Source of the DNA: Microbacterium radiodurans
Lineage (GTDB): Bacteria > Actinomycetota > Actinomycetes > Actinomycetales > Microbacteriaceae
NCBI RefSeq assembly: GCF_008710705.1
Contig: NZ_VYRZ01000002.1
Location: 1 to 64,000, forward strand
Direction: 5' to 3'
DNA length: 64,000 nt
Made by a program: the position numbers and the translations under genes. Numbering within the stretch: position 1 is the first letter of the stretch; each line of letters begins with the position of its first letter. Below are positions 17,740 through 26,444 of this stretch, piece after piece. The notes below the pieces were generated by a model. The model was given only the letters and a program-made list of their open reading frames with translations, was not told the origin of the DNA and searched no databases.

Positions 17740-18531
17740 TCAGGTCTTCTCGCTGCCGACCGCGTCGAGCAGCGGCAGGTCGGCGGCCGTCACGAGCCGG
17801 GAGAGCACGGCGTGCTCGACGAGTCGCGCGCGGCGATTGGTGGCGAGCTTCCCCACCCCGCCGCGCAGGCCCTGGACACCCTCGCGGTCGAGCTTGTCGC
17901 ACACGTTGTCGAGCTTGCGATTGAACGTCGTCAGCGGCCATCCGAGACGCTCGGCCGCAGCCGCGGAGGTGGGCACCTGACTCGAGCCGACCAGACCGCC
18001 GCGGAGGATCGGCTCGCACATCGCCAGCAGCAGGAGGCGCTGGCTCGAGGTGAGGGCGACGGCTCCGATCGTGGTGCTTCCGACGTGGTCGTCGACGGGA
18101 CGGGGGAAGCTGTCGCGCACCGAGAACCGCGCCCCCTCGGTGTGGACGGTGAGCTCGTAGGTGTACGCGCCGGCCGTGAACATTACGACGAGGGCGGGGA
18201 ACACCAGCGGCACCCGCGCCCCGGGGCCGAGGACCGCCTGGTACGCGCCGTCGGGAGTGGCGAGGCTGACGGAGATCGACTGCCCGGTGTTCGAGAGCCA
18301 CCACAGGCCGTGCTCGGCGTCGATCGCGAGGAGCCGGCGGTGAAGATAGGGATTCGTGTCGATGACGAGATCGGCATCCCGTCCGATCGCGTACGTCCGG
18401 CCCGACACGGGCCGGAACCACTCGCCGCAGAACTCGATGGCGACGCTCTCGTCGATCGCCGCCGGGGCGTCGTCGGTCAGGTCCTCCGTCGCGTCGTCCG
18501 ACACGTCGTCCCGGGCTCCCTCGCGCGTCAT
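17740..18531 (-). CDS. Degenerate-FHA protein with C-terminal winged-helix-like region (263 aa)
   Basis: Last gene of the kinase/FHA operon. Residues 30-140 resemble a forkhead-associated fold: YAIGRDADLVIDTNPYLHRR and WWLSNTGQSI keep the Gly-Arg and the Asn of the phosphothreonine pocket, but the usual Ser-x-x-His is changed to YLHRR, so phosphopeptide binding is doubtful. Residues 165-255 are helical, with LTSSQRLLLLAMCEPILRGG and a pattern (AAAERLGWPLTTFNRKLDNV) like a winged helix-turn-helix. I infer a regulator or adaptor. Its ATG overlaps the stop of the preceding gene by four bases, so translation is coupled. Confidence 0.7.
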   Translation of the reverse strand: MTREGARDDVSDDATEDLTDDAPAAIDESVAIEFCGEWFRPVSGRTYAIGRDADLVIDTNPYLHRRLLAIDAEHGLWWLSNTGQSISVSLATPDGAYQAVLGPGARVPLVFPALVVMFTAGAYTYELTVHTEGARFSVRDSFPRPVDDHVGSTTIGAVALTSSQRLLLLAMCEPILRGGLVGSSQVPTSAAAAERLGWPLTTFNRKLDNVCDKLDREGVQGLRGGVGKLATNRRARLVEHAVLSRLVTAADLPLLDAVGSEKT

Positions 18532-19364
18532 GATCCTCCTCCGGCTGACATCGTCACGAGCATCGTCACCGCGGTCACCGCACCGCCGGCCACGAGCAGC
18601 GATCCGATCGCGACGAGCGCGACCGGCAGCGCACGCCGCCGGCGGCGGGGGCGGTCGCCCGGGTCCGTCGTCGCGACCGGGGGAGCGACGTGCGTGCGAC
18701 GGATGGGGGCGACGGGAGTCTCGTCGCGCGGACGGTACCGCTCGCGGTTCGTGCCGGGGACGGCGGCGGCGCGCACCGTGTCGAGTCGGCCGCGGACGAT
18801 CGAGGGCTCCACCGGGCGAGCCGTGAAGACGGTGTCATCGACGGGCGTCTCGGGCTCGGGGGTGTCGATCTCGGGGTCTTCGGGCGCGGCGGGAGGAACC
18901 CGACGAGGGGACAGCGTCGTACGGTCATCGTCCCGCTCGGGGTCGTGGCGGGACGAGAGCGTCGTGTGGTCGTCTCCGGGCACGTGGCGGGACGAGAGCG
19001 TGGTGCGGTCGTCTCCGGGCACGTGGCGGGACGAGAGCGTGGTGCGGTCGTCTCCGGGGTCGTGGCGGGACGAGAGCGTGGTGCGGTCGTCTCCGGGCAC
19101 GTGGCGGGACGAGAGCGTCGTGTGGTCGTCCTCGGGGACGGACCCGGCATCGGCCTGGGGCGCGGGCATCGGGCTGCGCCGGGGGGAGAGCGTCGTGCGG
19201 TCCTCGGCGTCATCCGGCTCCGCGGCCGGAGCCGCGTCGGTCGGCGCTTGTTCCGACGCCTGTCCCGACGGCTCGTCGCGGCGAGCGGTTCGGCGCGACG
19301 AGAGAGTCGTGCGCTCCTGGTCGCCGCTCAGCCCGGCCGGCACGCCGTCGATGATCTCACCCAT
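18528..19364 (-). CDS. TTLS-repeat protein with C-terminal membrane anchor (278 aa)
   Basis: No known family recognised. The first 155 residues are acidic, disordered and built around eight copies of an acidic-x-TTLS[SP]R[RH] motif, five of them in a 39-bp DNA tandem repeat, followed by a degenerate copy (DDTVFTAR). Residues about 160-240 are Pro/Arg-rich. A single hydrophobic helix (ALPVALVAIGSLLVAGG) preceded by RRRRRA ends the protein, placing the repeats in the cytoplasm. Acidic residues next to TT followed by a hydrophobic residue and Arg resemble Ser/Thr-kinase phosphoacceptor sites read by FHA domains. A scaffold phosphorylated by the operon's kinase is inferred, not shown. The ATG overlaps the PP2C gene by eight bases; an in-frame longer start would run deep into that gene. 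Confidence 0.75.
   Translation of the reverse strand: MGEIIDGVPAGLSGDQERTTLSSRRTARRDEPSGQASEQAPTDAAPAAEPDDAEDRTTLSPRRSPMPAPQADAGSVPEDDHTTLSSRHVPGDDRTTLSSRHDPGDDRTTLSSRHVPGDDRTTLSSRHVPGDDHTTLSSRHDPERDDDRTTLSPRRVPPAAPEDPEIDTPEPETPVDDTVFTARPVEPSIVRGRLDTVRAAAVPGTNRERYRPRDETPVAPIRRTHVAPPVATTDPGDRPRRRRRALPVALVAIGSLLVAGGAVTAVTMLVTMSAGGGS
18945..19139 (-). repeat. 39-bp tandem repeat, five copies, encoding the TTLSSR motif
   Basis: The unit beginning GTGGCGGGACGAGAGC starts at 18945, 18984, 19023, 19062 and 19101, exactly 39 bases (13 codons) apart, with few substitutions. Some differences are synonymous and some swap one linker residue (RHVPG or RHDPG). High DNA identity indicates recent expansion or ongoing slippage/recombination. 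Confidence 0.93.
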
Positions 19365-20211
19365 GCGTCGTCCGCCTCCGCGACGACCGTGCGGTCGCGA
19401 CCTCGATGGTCGAGGTGACCGACTCGCTGTGCACGAAGCCGCCCGTCGTGTCCTCGAGGCGCGGATGGATGCCGCCCGCGACGACGTCGAGGACGATCGT
19501 CGAGATGTTGTCGCGTCCGCCATGGGAGAGCGCCTGGCCCACGAGCGAATGCGCGGTCTGCGCGGGCGATCCGCCCATCATGAGCCCCGCTCGCAGGGCC
19601 TCGTCGGTGATCTCACCGGTCAGACCGTCCGAGCAGACGACGATGCGCTCGCCCGTGACGATCGGCAGCAGCCAGAAATCCGCGCGGCTGCCTTCGCCGC
19701 CCATGGCGCGCGTGATGACGTTGCGCCCCTCGTAGGTCGCCATCTGCTCACGGGTCAGCTGACCGGCATCCACCATCTCCTGGGCCACCGAGTGATCGAT
19801 CGTGAGCTGCTCGAGGCGCTCGGAGAGCAGCCGGTAGACCCGCGAGTCGCCGACGTTCACGACGAGCCAGTGGGGGATGTCGTGCTGCCGGACGGCGACG
19901 ACCCCCGTGAGGGTGGACCCGGCGCCGCGGGTCGTGCCGGCCGCGATGGTCGAGACGGCGGCGTGAGCGCGCTCGACCGTCGCGGCGACGTCTTCGGGCC
20001 GGAGGTCCTCGCGCCCCACGAGGGCGCGGAACTCCTCGACGACGGCTGCCGCGGCACGGTCGCCCGCTTCGTGACCGCCCATGCCGTCGGCCACGATGAA
20101 CACCGGGTAGTCGGCCAGCAGCGCGTCCTCGTTGACCGACCGGCGGAGACCGGTGTCGGTGTGGCTGCCGCTGGTGACCGAGATGTCGGTCGCGGGCGAT
20201 GATCCGATCAT
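19357..20211 (-). CDS. PP2C-family Ser/Thr protein phosphatase (284 aa)
   Basis: A metal-dependent phosphatase, expected to reverse the operon's kinase. All metal-binding motifs are present: RSVNEDALL, VADGMGGHEAGD, VNVGDSRVYRL, VCSDGLTGEI and GGRDNIS. No transmembrane segment is seen, unlike PstP of Mycobacterium, so it is soluble and lacks an extracellular domain. The ATG (20211-20209) shares one base with the upstream stop codon (TGATG), and its own end overlaps the TTLS-repeat gene, so the three genes are translationally coupled. Length fits the PP2C catalytic domain plus a 40-residue tail. Confidence 0.93.
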   Translation of the reverse strand: MIGSSPATDISVTSGSHTDTGLRRSVNEDALLADYPVFIVADGMGGHEAGDRAAAAVVEEFRALVGREDLRPEDVAATVERAHAAVSTIAAGTTRGAGSTLTGVVAVRQHDIPHWLVVNVGDSRVYRLLSERLEQLTIDHSVAQEMVDAGQLTREQMATYEGRNVITRAMGGEGSRADFWLLPIVTGERIVVCSDGLTGEITDEALRAGLMMGGSPAQTAHSLVGQALSHGGRDNISTIVLDVVAGGIHPRLEDTTGGFVHSESVTSTIEVATARSSRRRTTHG

Positions 20212-21506
20212 CACGCCTCGGAGATGGCGAGTTCTGCGTCGCCGAGGTGGAAGAGCCCCGAGACGGGCGCCGTTCCGGTCACCTCGTCCTCGGATTCTCC
20301 GACGAAGACGCCGTTTGTCGAGGCGAGATCCGTGATCGTCCACCCCTGCGGCGTCCGCCGGAGCAGGGCGTGGGTCTTGGAGACGGTGCGCGTGGCGTCG
20401 TCGACCGAGACGACCTGCGCCGCCGGCGCGTCGTCGGGTGCGAGGGGATTGCGGCCCAGGACGACGGCGTCGCCCGTCAGCGCCACGGTCTGGCCGCCGG
20501 GGAGCCGGAGAGTCGCGGCCGGTGCGCGGCGAGCCGCGAGGACGGTGCGCTCGTCGAGCTCGTCGGACGCGGCGGGGATGCCGGCGACCGATGCCGCGGC
20601 GGGGTGCGCAACGGGCGCGGGCTGCTGAGCCGGCGCGGCTGCGGGCGGGTGCGGTTGCGGCTGCGGCGATGGTGCGGGAGCCGACGGTGCGGCATACGCG
20701 GGCGGGGGCGGCGGGGCCCACGGGTTCGCCGCCGATGATGCGGGTGCGGGCGGCGCCGCGTCCGCTGTCGGCGCGGCGCCGCCACCGAACGGTGCGGGCG
20801 CGAAGGCGGCGGACGCGGGGACGCCGGGCGCGGCGGGCGGCGCGGCGGTCGGCGCGACGGGTGCTCCCGCGGCCCTGTCGGCGGCAGGGCGCGCCGGCTC
20901 GGCGACGTCGCCGAAGAGCGCGGGCTCCTGGTCGCGGCGCGGGCCGATCCAGCGCGGTGCACCCCAGCCGACGATGCTCGCCCACGCGGGGAAGAGGAGC
21001 ACGCCGAGGACGACGAAGCCGCGCCCGAGGCCGAAGCCGCGGCCGAGTCGCGCGAGCATCTTCGCGTGGACGACCACGGCGAAAGCGGCGAAGGCGAGCC
21101 AGATGAGGCCGGGGACGACGACGGATGCCGTCACCGCCGCCAGAGCGCCGCTGGCATCGCCCGAGAATCCCGCTGCGAGAGCGGCACCGGCGAGCGCGCC
21201 GGTGATGACACCCGTGACGATCGCGACGAGGACGGCGCCGCCGGCCAGGACGACGGACCACCAGGGGCGCATCCCCGCGAGAGCGAACAGCTCCCACATG
21301 TTCAGCACCGGAACCCAGGCCTTCCACGGTGCGATCCCGGTCTTGCGGAAGACCGCCGAGAGGGCGAGGGCGAGCCACACGTAGATGCCCGCGCCGATGA
21401 TCACCTGCAGGATCGTGACGATCAGGAGCATCCCGGAGTCGAGCCCGCCGGCTCCGCTGCCGCCCACCATCGCCGCGATCGCCTGCGACACCTCAATCGA
21501 CCTCAC
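20211..21506 (-). CDS. Membrane protein with C-terminal FHA domain (431 aa)
   Basis: The N-terminal about 180 residues form a four- to five-helix membrane domain of the DUF5684 kind (signature WKAWVPVLNMWELFALAGM). A Pro/Ala-rich disordered linker (about 195-310) follows. The C-terminal about 95 residues are an FHA domain with all pocket residues: VVLGRNPLAP, SKTHALLRR and ASTNGVFV. Just before it sits DERTVLAARR, similar to the TTLSSR motif of the neighbouring gene, a possible phosphosite for intramolecular FHA binding as in GarA/OdhI. Coupled by TGATG to the phosphatase. Function inferred as a membrane-bound phosphothreonine reader. Confidence 0.87.
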   Translation of the reverse strand: MRSIEVSQAIAAMVGGSGAGGLDSGMLLIVTILQVIIGAGIYVWLALALSAVFRKTGIAPWKAWVPVLNMWELFALAGMRPWWSVVLAGGAVLVAIVTGVITGALAGAALAAGFSGDASGALAAVTASVVVPGLIWLAFAAFAVVVHAKMLARLGRGFGLGRGFVVLGVLLFPAWASIVGWGAPRWIGPRRDQEPALFGDVAEPARPAADRAAGAPVAPTAAPPAAPGVPASAAFAPAPFGGGAAPTADAAPPAPASSAANPWAPPPPPAYAAPSAPAPSPQPQPHPPAAAPAQQPAPVAHPAAASVAGIPAASDELDERTVLAARRAPAATLRLPGGQTVALTGDAVVLGRNPLAPDDAPAAQVVSVDDATRTVSKTHALLRRTPQGWTITDLASTNGVFVGESEDEVTGTAPVSGLFHLGDAELAISEA

Positions 21507-21553
21507 GTCGTGTCCTGCTCTCTCTCACGCGGACCGCTCCGCCGTCCGACACC

Positions 21554-24100
21554 CTATCGACCCTCGGCGCCGCGGCTCGCCCGCTTGACCGCACGGCGGC
21601 TCCCGGAGCCGCGGCCGCGACGGAGGACCGAGCGCAGCGAGACCCGTGCGCGCATCCGCGCCCACCACCCGAGCCCGTCGTCGAACCGCGCCCGCTCCGC
21701 CTCGACGATGCGCCAGAACTCGTCGCTCTCGGTCTCCGACGGCGGGACGACGTCGAAGACGGAACGGTCGGCCCACGTCGCCAGTCGCAGCGAATCGCTG
21801 CCGTCCAGGTCGGCGGAGTACTGCGCCGCGAGCTCGGAGCGGGTCTGCGAACGCGGAACCGGCCGTCCATGGTCGAGCGCGGCGTCGACATACTCCTGCC
21901 AGCCGCCCGTGAAGCGCTCGGCGACATCGTCGGCGCGCCGGCGATCACGGCGGCGGAGCGCCTTCGCGGCGAGGACGAGCGCGAACGGGCCGACGAGCAC
22001 GAGCAGCACCAGGAGCGACGCGCCGCCGATCCGGAGGGTCGCCCACAGGGCGCCGAAGTCGGCCGTCTGCGCGGTGTCGTCGTCCGGCTGCGCGCCGCCG
22101 TCGGCCGGGTTGGCGTCGGCGGGGAGCACCGACTCGGCCTGCTCCTGGCGCACGTCCGTGGGGATCTGCGGGTCCTGGCGCTGCTCGACGTCGGGCGAGG
22201 GGAAGAGCGTGTGCTGCGGCGTCACGTCGACGGGCACCCACGCGGACCCGGTGCCGCGCACCTCGATCCAGGCCGACAGATCGCCCGCCGTGCACACACC
22301 GTCGGCGCACGCCGCCAGGTCGTCGTCGGACGAGGCGAGCCGCATCCCCACCACGACGCGGGCGTCGAACCCGAGCTGGTCGGCGATCATGAGCGCGGCG
22401 ACCGCGAACTGCTCGTCATCGCCGACGGCGGCGACGAGCGCGGCGTCGTCATCGCCGCCGACCTCGTTCTCGCGTGTGATGAGATCGGTGAAGAGGGCGT
22501 CGATGCGGTCCGAGGAGTGGCCGGCACGACTCGGCTGGAACGTGTAGTCACCGAGCTCGGCTGCCCACGCGGGCACGGCGTCGGCGGTCAGCGACAGCGC
22601 GTGGCTCAGAAATCCGCGCGCGCGGAGGCGGTCGATGAGCGTCTCGAGCCCGGCGCCGCCACCGGGGACGGCTTGCGCTTCGATCCATTCGGAGACGCTC
22701 GCGGGGACGATCTCCTCGCCCAGGGAGGCGGCGCCGCGCGCCGGGACGAGCGAGGCGAGCGCGTCCGTCGTCTCGAGGATCGCCGCGCCCTGCTCGTAGG
22801 CGACGCCCGCGCCGAGCCCGGGTTCGCCCAGCTGCACGGCGCCGGAGGTCTCGGAGTTGTAGAAGAAGCCGTCGGCCAGTGCCGCGGCATCCGACCCGCC
22901 GAAGGCGAGCGATGTCACCGCCCCGACGGTCGGCACCCAGGCGGCGTCGTAGTCGTCGATCGTGACGCGTACCGCGCCCGTCGCGGTGCCGCCGGGGGCG
23001 GGAAGCGTCGCCGGGACGCGGGCGAACGCGGTCCGCGGGTCGGCGGTTCCCGCCCCCGGGTCGACGACGCGGGCGAAGCGGCCGTCGTAGAACGGCAGGG
23101 TGGCGAGGCGGACGCGGTCCGCGCCGGCGGGTGCGTCGATGCGGAAGAGGACGTCGTCGAACCGGTCGTCCGCGAACGACGCTCGGTACTGGGCGAGCGG
23201 GCTGACCTCGTCGGCGATCTCGAGCCGCGGATCGACTCCCGCCCGCAGCACCTCGCGCTCGCCACCGGCGAGGACGGCGGGCGCCGCGAAGCCGGCGAGA
23301 CCCACCGCGGCCACGACCATGCCGCCGGCGATCGCGGCGCGCGTGCCGAGGGTGCGGAGCGGTCGCGCGCTGGATCGGACGCCGGAGGCGGCGACGGCGG
23401 CGGCCACGGCGCGGCGGCGATCGTGCGTGGTGCGCCAGACGACGGCGCCGAGGGCGGCGACGATCGCTGCGGCGCCGACGACGGCTTCGCGAGGCACGGA
23501 CAGGGGGCCGACGACGATCGGAGCCGCCAGCGCGGTGGCGCCGAAGGCGACCCCGAAGACGGTGGGGAGGAGAGCGAGCACCACGGCCGCGGGCCAGCCG
23601 CGGGTCGTCCGCCAGGCGAGGGAGATCGCCGCCGTCGGCACGGCGAGGAAGACGAGGAGGGCGGGGGCGAGGGTCGCCTGATAGCTGCCGAGGGGCAGCT
23701 GGAGCGTGAGCAGGTCCTTCCACCCGGTCACCGGCGCGGTCGCCACGGCGAGGAGGCCCCGGGCGGCTTCGGGCAGCGATCCGAGCGTCGTGGGCGCCGC
23801 CAGCGGCAGCCCCAGCAGCAGGTAGGCGCCGAAGACGACGAGGGCCACCCACCAGCCCGACCAGCGCCAGCGCAGTCCGGCGAGGGCGATCGCATGGGCG
23901 GCTGCGAGGGCGACGGCGACGAGGAGGACGAACCGGTTCCCGGCGTAGATCGGGAAGGCGGCCGCCGCTCCGACGAGCACGACGAGGTCGAGCAGCAGAG
24001 CCTGCACGACGAGGAACCGGATGCGGGCGTTCGACGCGCGACGCGAACCGCGCTGCGTGTCACGTTGCGCCCGCAGATCGCGGCGGCCGGGCGCGCTCAC
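21554..24100 (-). CDS. TgpA-like transglutaminase-fold membrane protein, catalytic triad lost (848 aa)
   Basis: The N-terminal about 230 residues contain six to seven membrane helices (DUF3488/TgpA-like). A long extracytoplasmic region follows with a transglutaminase-core fold around 480-640, then one more helix near 690 and a cytoplasmic tail of about 130 residues. In the core the catalytic Cys position of GxCEQFA is Asp562 (GDDEQFA), the catalytic His of HAWxEV is Ser609 (LSAWIEV), and only the Asp is kept (Asp625, WVPVDVTP). I infer a pseudo-enzyme acting as binding or structural part. The GTG start shares four bases (GTGA) with the DUF58 gene stop. The trio MoxR-DUF58-transglutaminase is a widespread gene set. 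Confidence 0.85.
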   Translation of the reverse strand: MSAPGRRDLRAQRDTQRGSRRASNARIRFLVVQALLLDLVVLVGAAAAFPIYAGNRFVLLVAVALAAAHAIALAGLRWRWSGWWVALVVFGAYLLLGLPLAAPTTLGSLPEAARGLLAVATAPVTGWKDLLTLQLPLGSYQATLAPALLVFLAVPTAAISLAWRTTRGWPAAVVLALLPTVFGVAFGATALAAPIVVGPLSVPREAVVGAAAIVAALGAVVWRTTHDRRRAVAAAVAASGVRSSARPLRTLGTRAAIAGGMVVAAVGLAGFAAPAVLAGGEREVLRAGVDPRLEIADEVSPLAQYRASFADDRFDDVLFRIDAPAGADRVRLATLPFYDGRFARVVDPGAGTADPRTAFARVPATLPAPGGTATGAVRVTIDDYDAAWVPTVGAVTSLAFGGSDAAALADGFFYNSETSGAVQLGEPGLGAGVAYEQGAAILETTDALASLVPARGAASLGEEIVPASVSEWIEAQAVPGGGAGLETLIDRLRARGFLSHALSLTADAVPAWAAELGDYTFQPSRAGHSSDRIDALFTDLITRENEVGGDDDAALVAAVGDDEQFAVAALMIADQLGFDARVVVGMRLASSDDDLAACADGVCTAGDLSAWIEVRGTGSAWVPVDVTPQHTLFPSPDVEQRQDPQIPTDVRQEQAESVLPADANPADGGAQPDDDTAQTADFGALWATLRIGGASLLVLLVLVGPFALVLAAKALRRRDRRRADDVAERFTGGWQEYVDAALDHGRPVPRSQTRSELAAQYSADLDGSDSLRLATWADRSVFDVVPPSETESDEFWRIVEAERARFDDGLGWWARMRARVSLRSVLRRGRGSGSRRAVKRASRGAEGR

Positions 24101-25452
24101 GTCTGCGCCGCCTTCGCGAGGAGGTTCCGGAGGTCGTCGAGCAGACCGATCGAGAGCACCGACAGCGAGCCGAGTCGCTTGAACCCGGGTTCGGCCTGCG
24201 GGTCGCACACGACGGCGACGACGCCGACGTCTGCGGGGAAGGCCAGGGCGGCCGACTGCAGCTGCGCCGCGGTGAGCGCCGAGCCGCAGACGAGGTAGGC
24301 GATCGAGACGTCGGGCGCCGCTTCGGCGGCGAGCGACGCGACGTCTCGGATCGGACTCACGAGCTCGGTCCGCTCGACGCCGGAGAGGTCGTCGAGGAGC
24401 GTTCGCGAGGTGATCGTCACGAGCTCGCGCACCGTGCGCACCGTGCGCCGCGCGAACTCGGGCACCTCGCCGCCGACGACGACCCCGATGTCGCGGCCGT
24501 CGCGGATTCCGCGCACCCCCAGGCTCGCCGCGGCGCTGACGGCGAGCTCGAACTCGTCGTCGGAGGCGTACTCGTCCTCGCCGAGGGCGAGGGCGATGAT
24601 CATGCGACTGCGGCGGGTCTCCTCGTACTGACGCACCATGAGCGTGCCGGTCTTCGCGGTGGACTTCCAGTGGATCTGCCGCTGCGAGTCGCCGGGCACG
24701 TACGGCCGGATGGCGTGGAAGGAGAAGTCGGCGTCCACGATCGTGCGCGACGCGCTCCCCTCGAGGTCGCGGACGTACCCCGTCGTGCTCGCCCGCAGCG
24801 GCGTCGTGACGGGATGGATGTAGAGGGTGTGCGTGTCGTCCCACGTGCCCTCGCGCTTGAGGATGCCGAGCGGATCGCCCCGGACGGTGCGGGCGGGACC
24901 GATCGTGATGATCCCGCGCCGCTGCGTGGGCACGACGACCTGCTCGGTGTGCTCGTGGCCGGCGCGGAGGAGCGGGACGTGGACGTCCACGAGACCGTCG
25001 CCGACGGGCACGTCGATGCGTCCCGGCAGGGCGGGGGAGGTGCCGACGTTGCGCACGACGAGCGTGCCCTCGACCTGGGTGCCCGCGACCACCCGATCGT
25101 GCTCCACGCGCAGATCGACGTCGTAGGCGCGGGCGCTGAAGAGGAACGGGATCGACAGCGCCAGCAGCACGACGGCCGCGAAGCCTGCGACGGCGAATTC
25201 GAGCCACCCGAACACCAGGCCGACGCCGAGGCCCACCGCCGCGGCGCCGATCATGAGCCACCCGGCGACCGTGACGGTCTCGGCGACCCAACGGCCGGTC
25301 GCGACGGCCGCGCGGCGGACGCGCCGCCACGACTGCACGCCGCGCACCGCGAGGACCGTGGTCCGTGCGGAGGTGCCGAATCGGGTACGCGCGAGACCCG
25401 TGCCGTCCGCCACGGACGTACGGGTCAGGCGCGACTCGGTGTTGAAGCTCAC
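24097..25452 (-). CDS. DUF58-domain membrane protein (451 aa)
   Basis: Partner of MoxR ATPases in many bacteria. Two hydrophobic segments (about 58-80 and 82-105) anchor it. The family signature lies near residue 250: IRPYVPGDSQRQIHWKST followed by KTGTLMVRQYEE. The C-terminal third resembles a von Willebrand-A-like fold without clear metal-site residues. The GTG start overlaps the moxR stop by four bases (GTGA), and its stop overlaps the next start in the same way, so the three products are likely made in fixed ratio. Molecular function of DUF58 proteins is not established. Confidence 0.9.
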   Translation of the reverse strand: MSFNTESRLTRTSVADGTGLARTRFGTSARTTVLAVRGVQSWRRVRRAAVATGRWVAETVTVAGWLMIGAAAVGLGVGLVFGWLEFAVAGFAAVVLLALSIPFLFSARAYDVDLRVEHDRVVAGTQVEGTLVVRNVGTSPALPGRIDVPVGDGLVDVHVPLLRAGHEHTEQVVVPTQRRGIITIGPARTVRGDPLGILKREGTWDDTHTLYIHPVTTPLRASTTGYVRDLEGSASRTIVDADFSFHAIRPYVPGDSQRQIHWKSTAKTGTLMVRQYEETRRSRMIIALALGEDEYASDDEFELAVSAAASLGVRGIRDGRDIGVVVGGEVPEFARRTVRTVRELVTITSRTLLDDLSGVERTELVSPIRDVASLAAEAAPDVSIAYLVCGSALTAAQLQSAALAFPADVGVVAVVCDPQAEPGFKRLGSLSVLSIGLLDDLRNLLAKAAQT

Positions 25453-26414
25453 ACGGTCTCTTTCTCGGCCGGCGGCACGGTGTCGAGCAGCACCTGTCCG
25501 ATGACCGCGCCGGCGGTCACGCCGTCGAACTCGGCCTCGGGGTCGAGGATGAGCCGGTGCGCGAGCACGGGCTCGGCGAGGGCCTTCACGTCGTCGGGGA
25601 CGACGTAGCTGCGGCCGTGGGCGAGTGCCCAGGTCTTGGCCGCCTTCGTCAGGGCGATCGCACCGCGGACGCTGACGCCCAGACGCACCTCCGTCGCGAG
25701 GCGCGTCGCCTCGACGATGCGCGCGATGTAGTCGAGCACGAGGCCGTTGAGGTAGACGCCGCGGGCGAGGTCGGCCATGCTGACGACGCCCTGCGGGGTG
25801 ATGACGGGGGTGAGCTCGCGCTTGGCGGATGCCGTGCCCTCGAGGATGCGAACCGTCGCCGCGTGATCGGGGTAGCCGAGCGTCGTCTTCAGCAGGAAGC
25901 GGTCGAGCTGGGCCTCGGGGAGACGGTACGTGCCCGCCTGCTCGACCGGGTTCTGCGTCGCGACGACGAGGAATGGCACGCCGACGGGTCGCGACACGCC
26001 GTCGACGGTCACCTGGCCCTCCTCCATGACCTCGAGGAGCGCGGACTGGGTCTTCGGCGACGCGCGGTTGATCTCGTCGGCGAGCACGATGTTCGCGAAG
26101 ATCGGCCCCTGGTGGAACTCGAACTCGCCGCGGCTCTGGTCGTACACGGTGATGCCCGTCACGTCGCCCGGGAGGAGGTCGGGCGTGAACTGGATGCGGG
26201 TGCTCGACCCCTGAACGGTCTGGCCCATCGCCCGGGCGAGCGAGGTCTTGCCGGTGCCGGGGAAGTCCTCGAGCAGCAGATGCCCCTCGGAGACCATGGC
26301 CGTGAAGGCGAGCTCGATGACGTGCCGCTTGCCCAGCACGACCTGCTCGACGTTGTCGACGAGCTTCGCGAACGTCTCCTGGAACCAGGTGGTCTGCTCC
26401 GGGGTGATGCTCAT
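25449..26414 (-). CDS. MoxR-family AAA+ ATPase (321 aa)
   Basis: A chaperone-like AAA+ ATPase. Walker A lies in EDFPGTGKTSLA (Lys56-Thr57), Walker B in IVLADEINRASPKTQSALLE, sensor 1 in FLVVATQNPVEQAGTY, and the sensor 2 region in EATRLATEVRLGVSVRG. MoxR proteins assemble as rings and activate or insert cofactors into VWA-type partners; here the DUF58 protein is the probable partner. GAGAGGA precedes the ATG. It lies 30 bases after the giant repeat protein gene and is the first of three tightly overlapping genes. Confidence 0.95.
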   Translation of the reverse strand: MSITPEQTTWFQETFAKLVDNVEQVVLGKRHVIELAFTAMVSEGHLLLEDFPGTGKTSLARAMGQTVQGSSTRIQFTPDLLPGDVTGITVYDQSRGEFEFHQGPIFANIVLADEINRASPKTQSALLEVMEEGQVTVDGVSRPVGVPFLVVATQNPVEQAGTYRLPEAQLDRFLLKTTLGYPDHAATVRILEGTASAKRELTPVITPQGVVSMADLARGVYLNGLVLDYIARIVEATRLATEVRLGVSVRGAIALTKAAKTWALAHGRSYVVPDDVKALAEPVLAHRLILDPEAEFDGVTAGAVIGQVLLDTVPPAEKETV

Positions 26415-26444
26415 GGGGGTCCTCTCGGATGCCGTGCGGCGGGG

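Noticed and set aside
18945..19139. Possible CRISPR array
   Set aside because: The 39-bp units are contiguous, with no variable spacers, and encode an in-frame 13-residue protein repeat. No cas genes are near.
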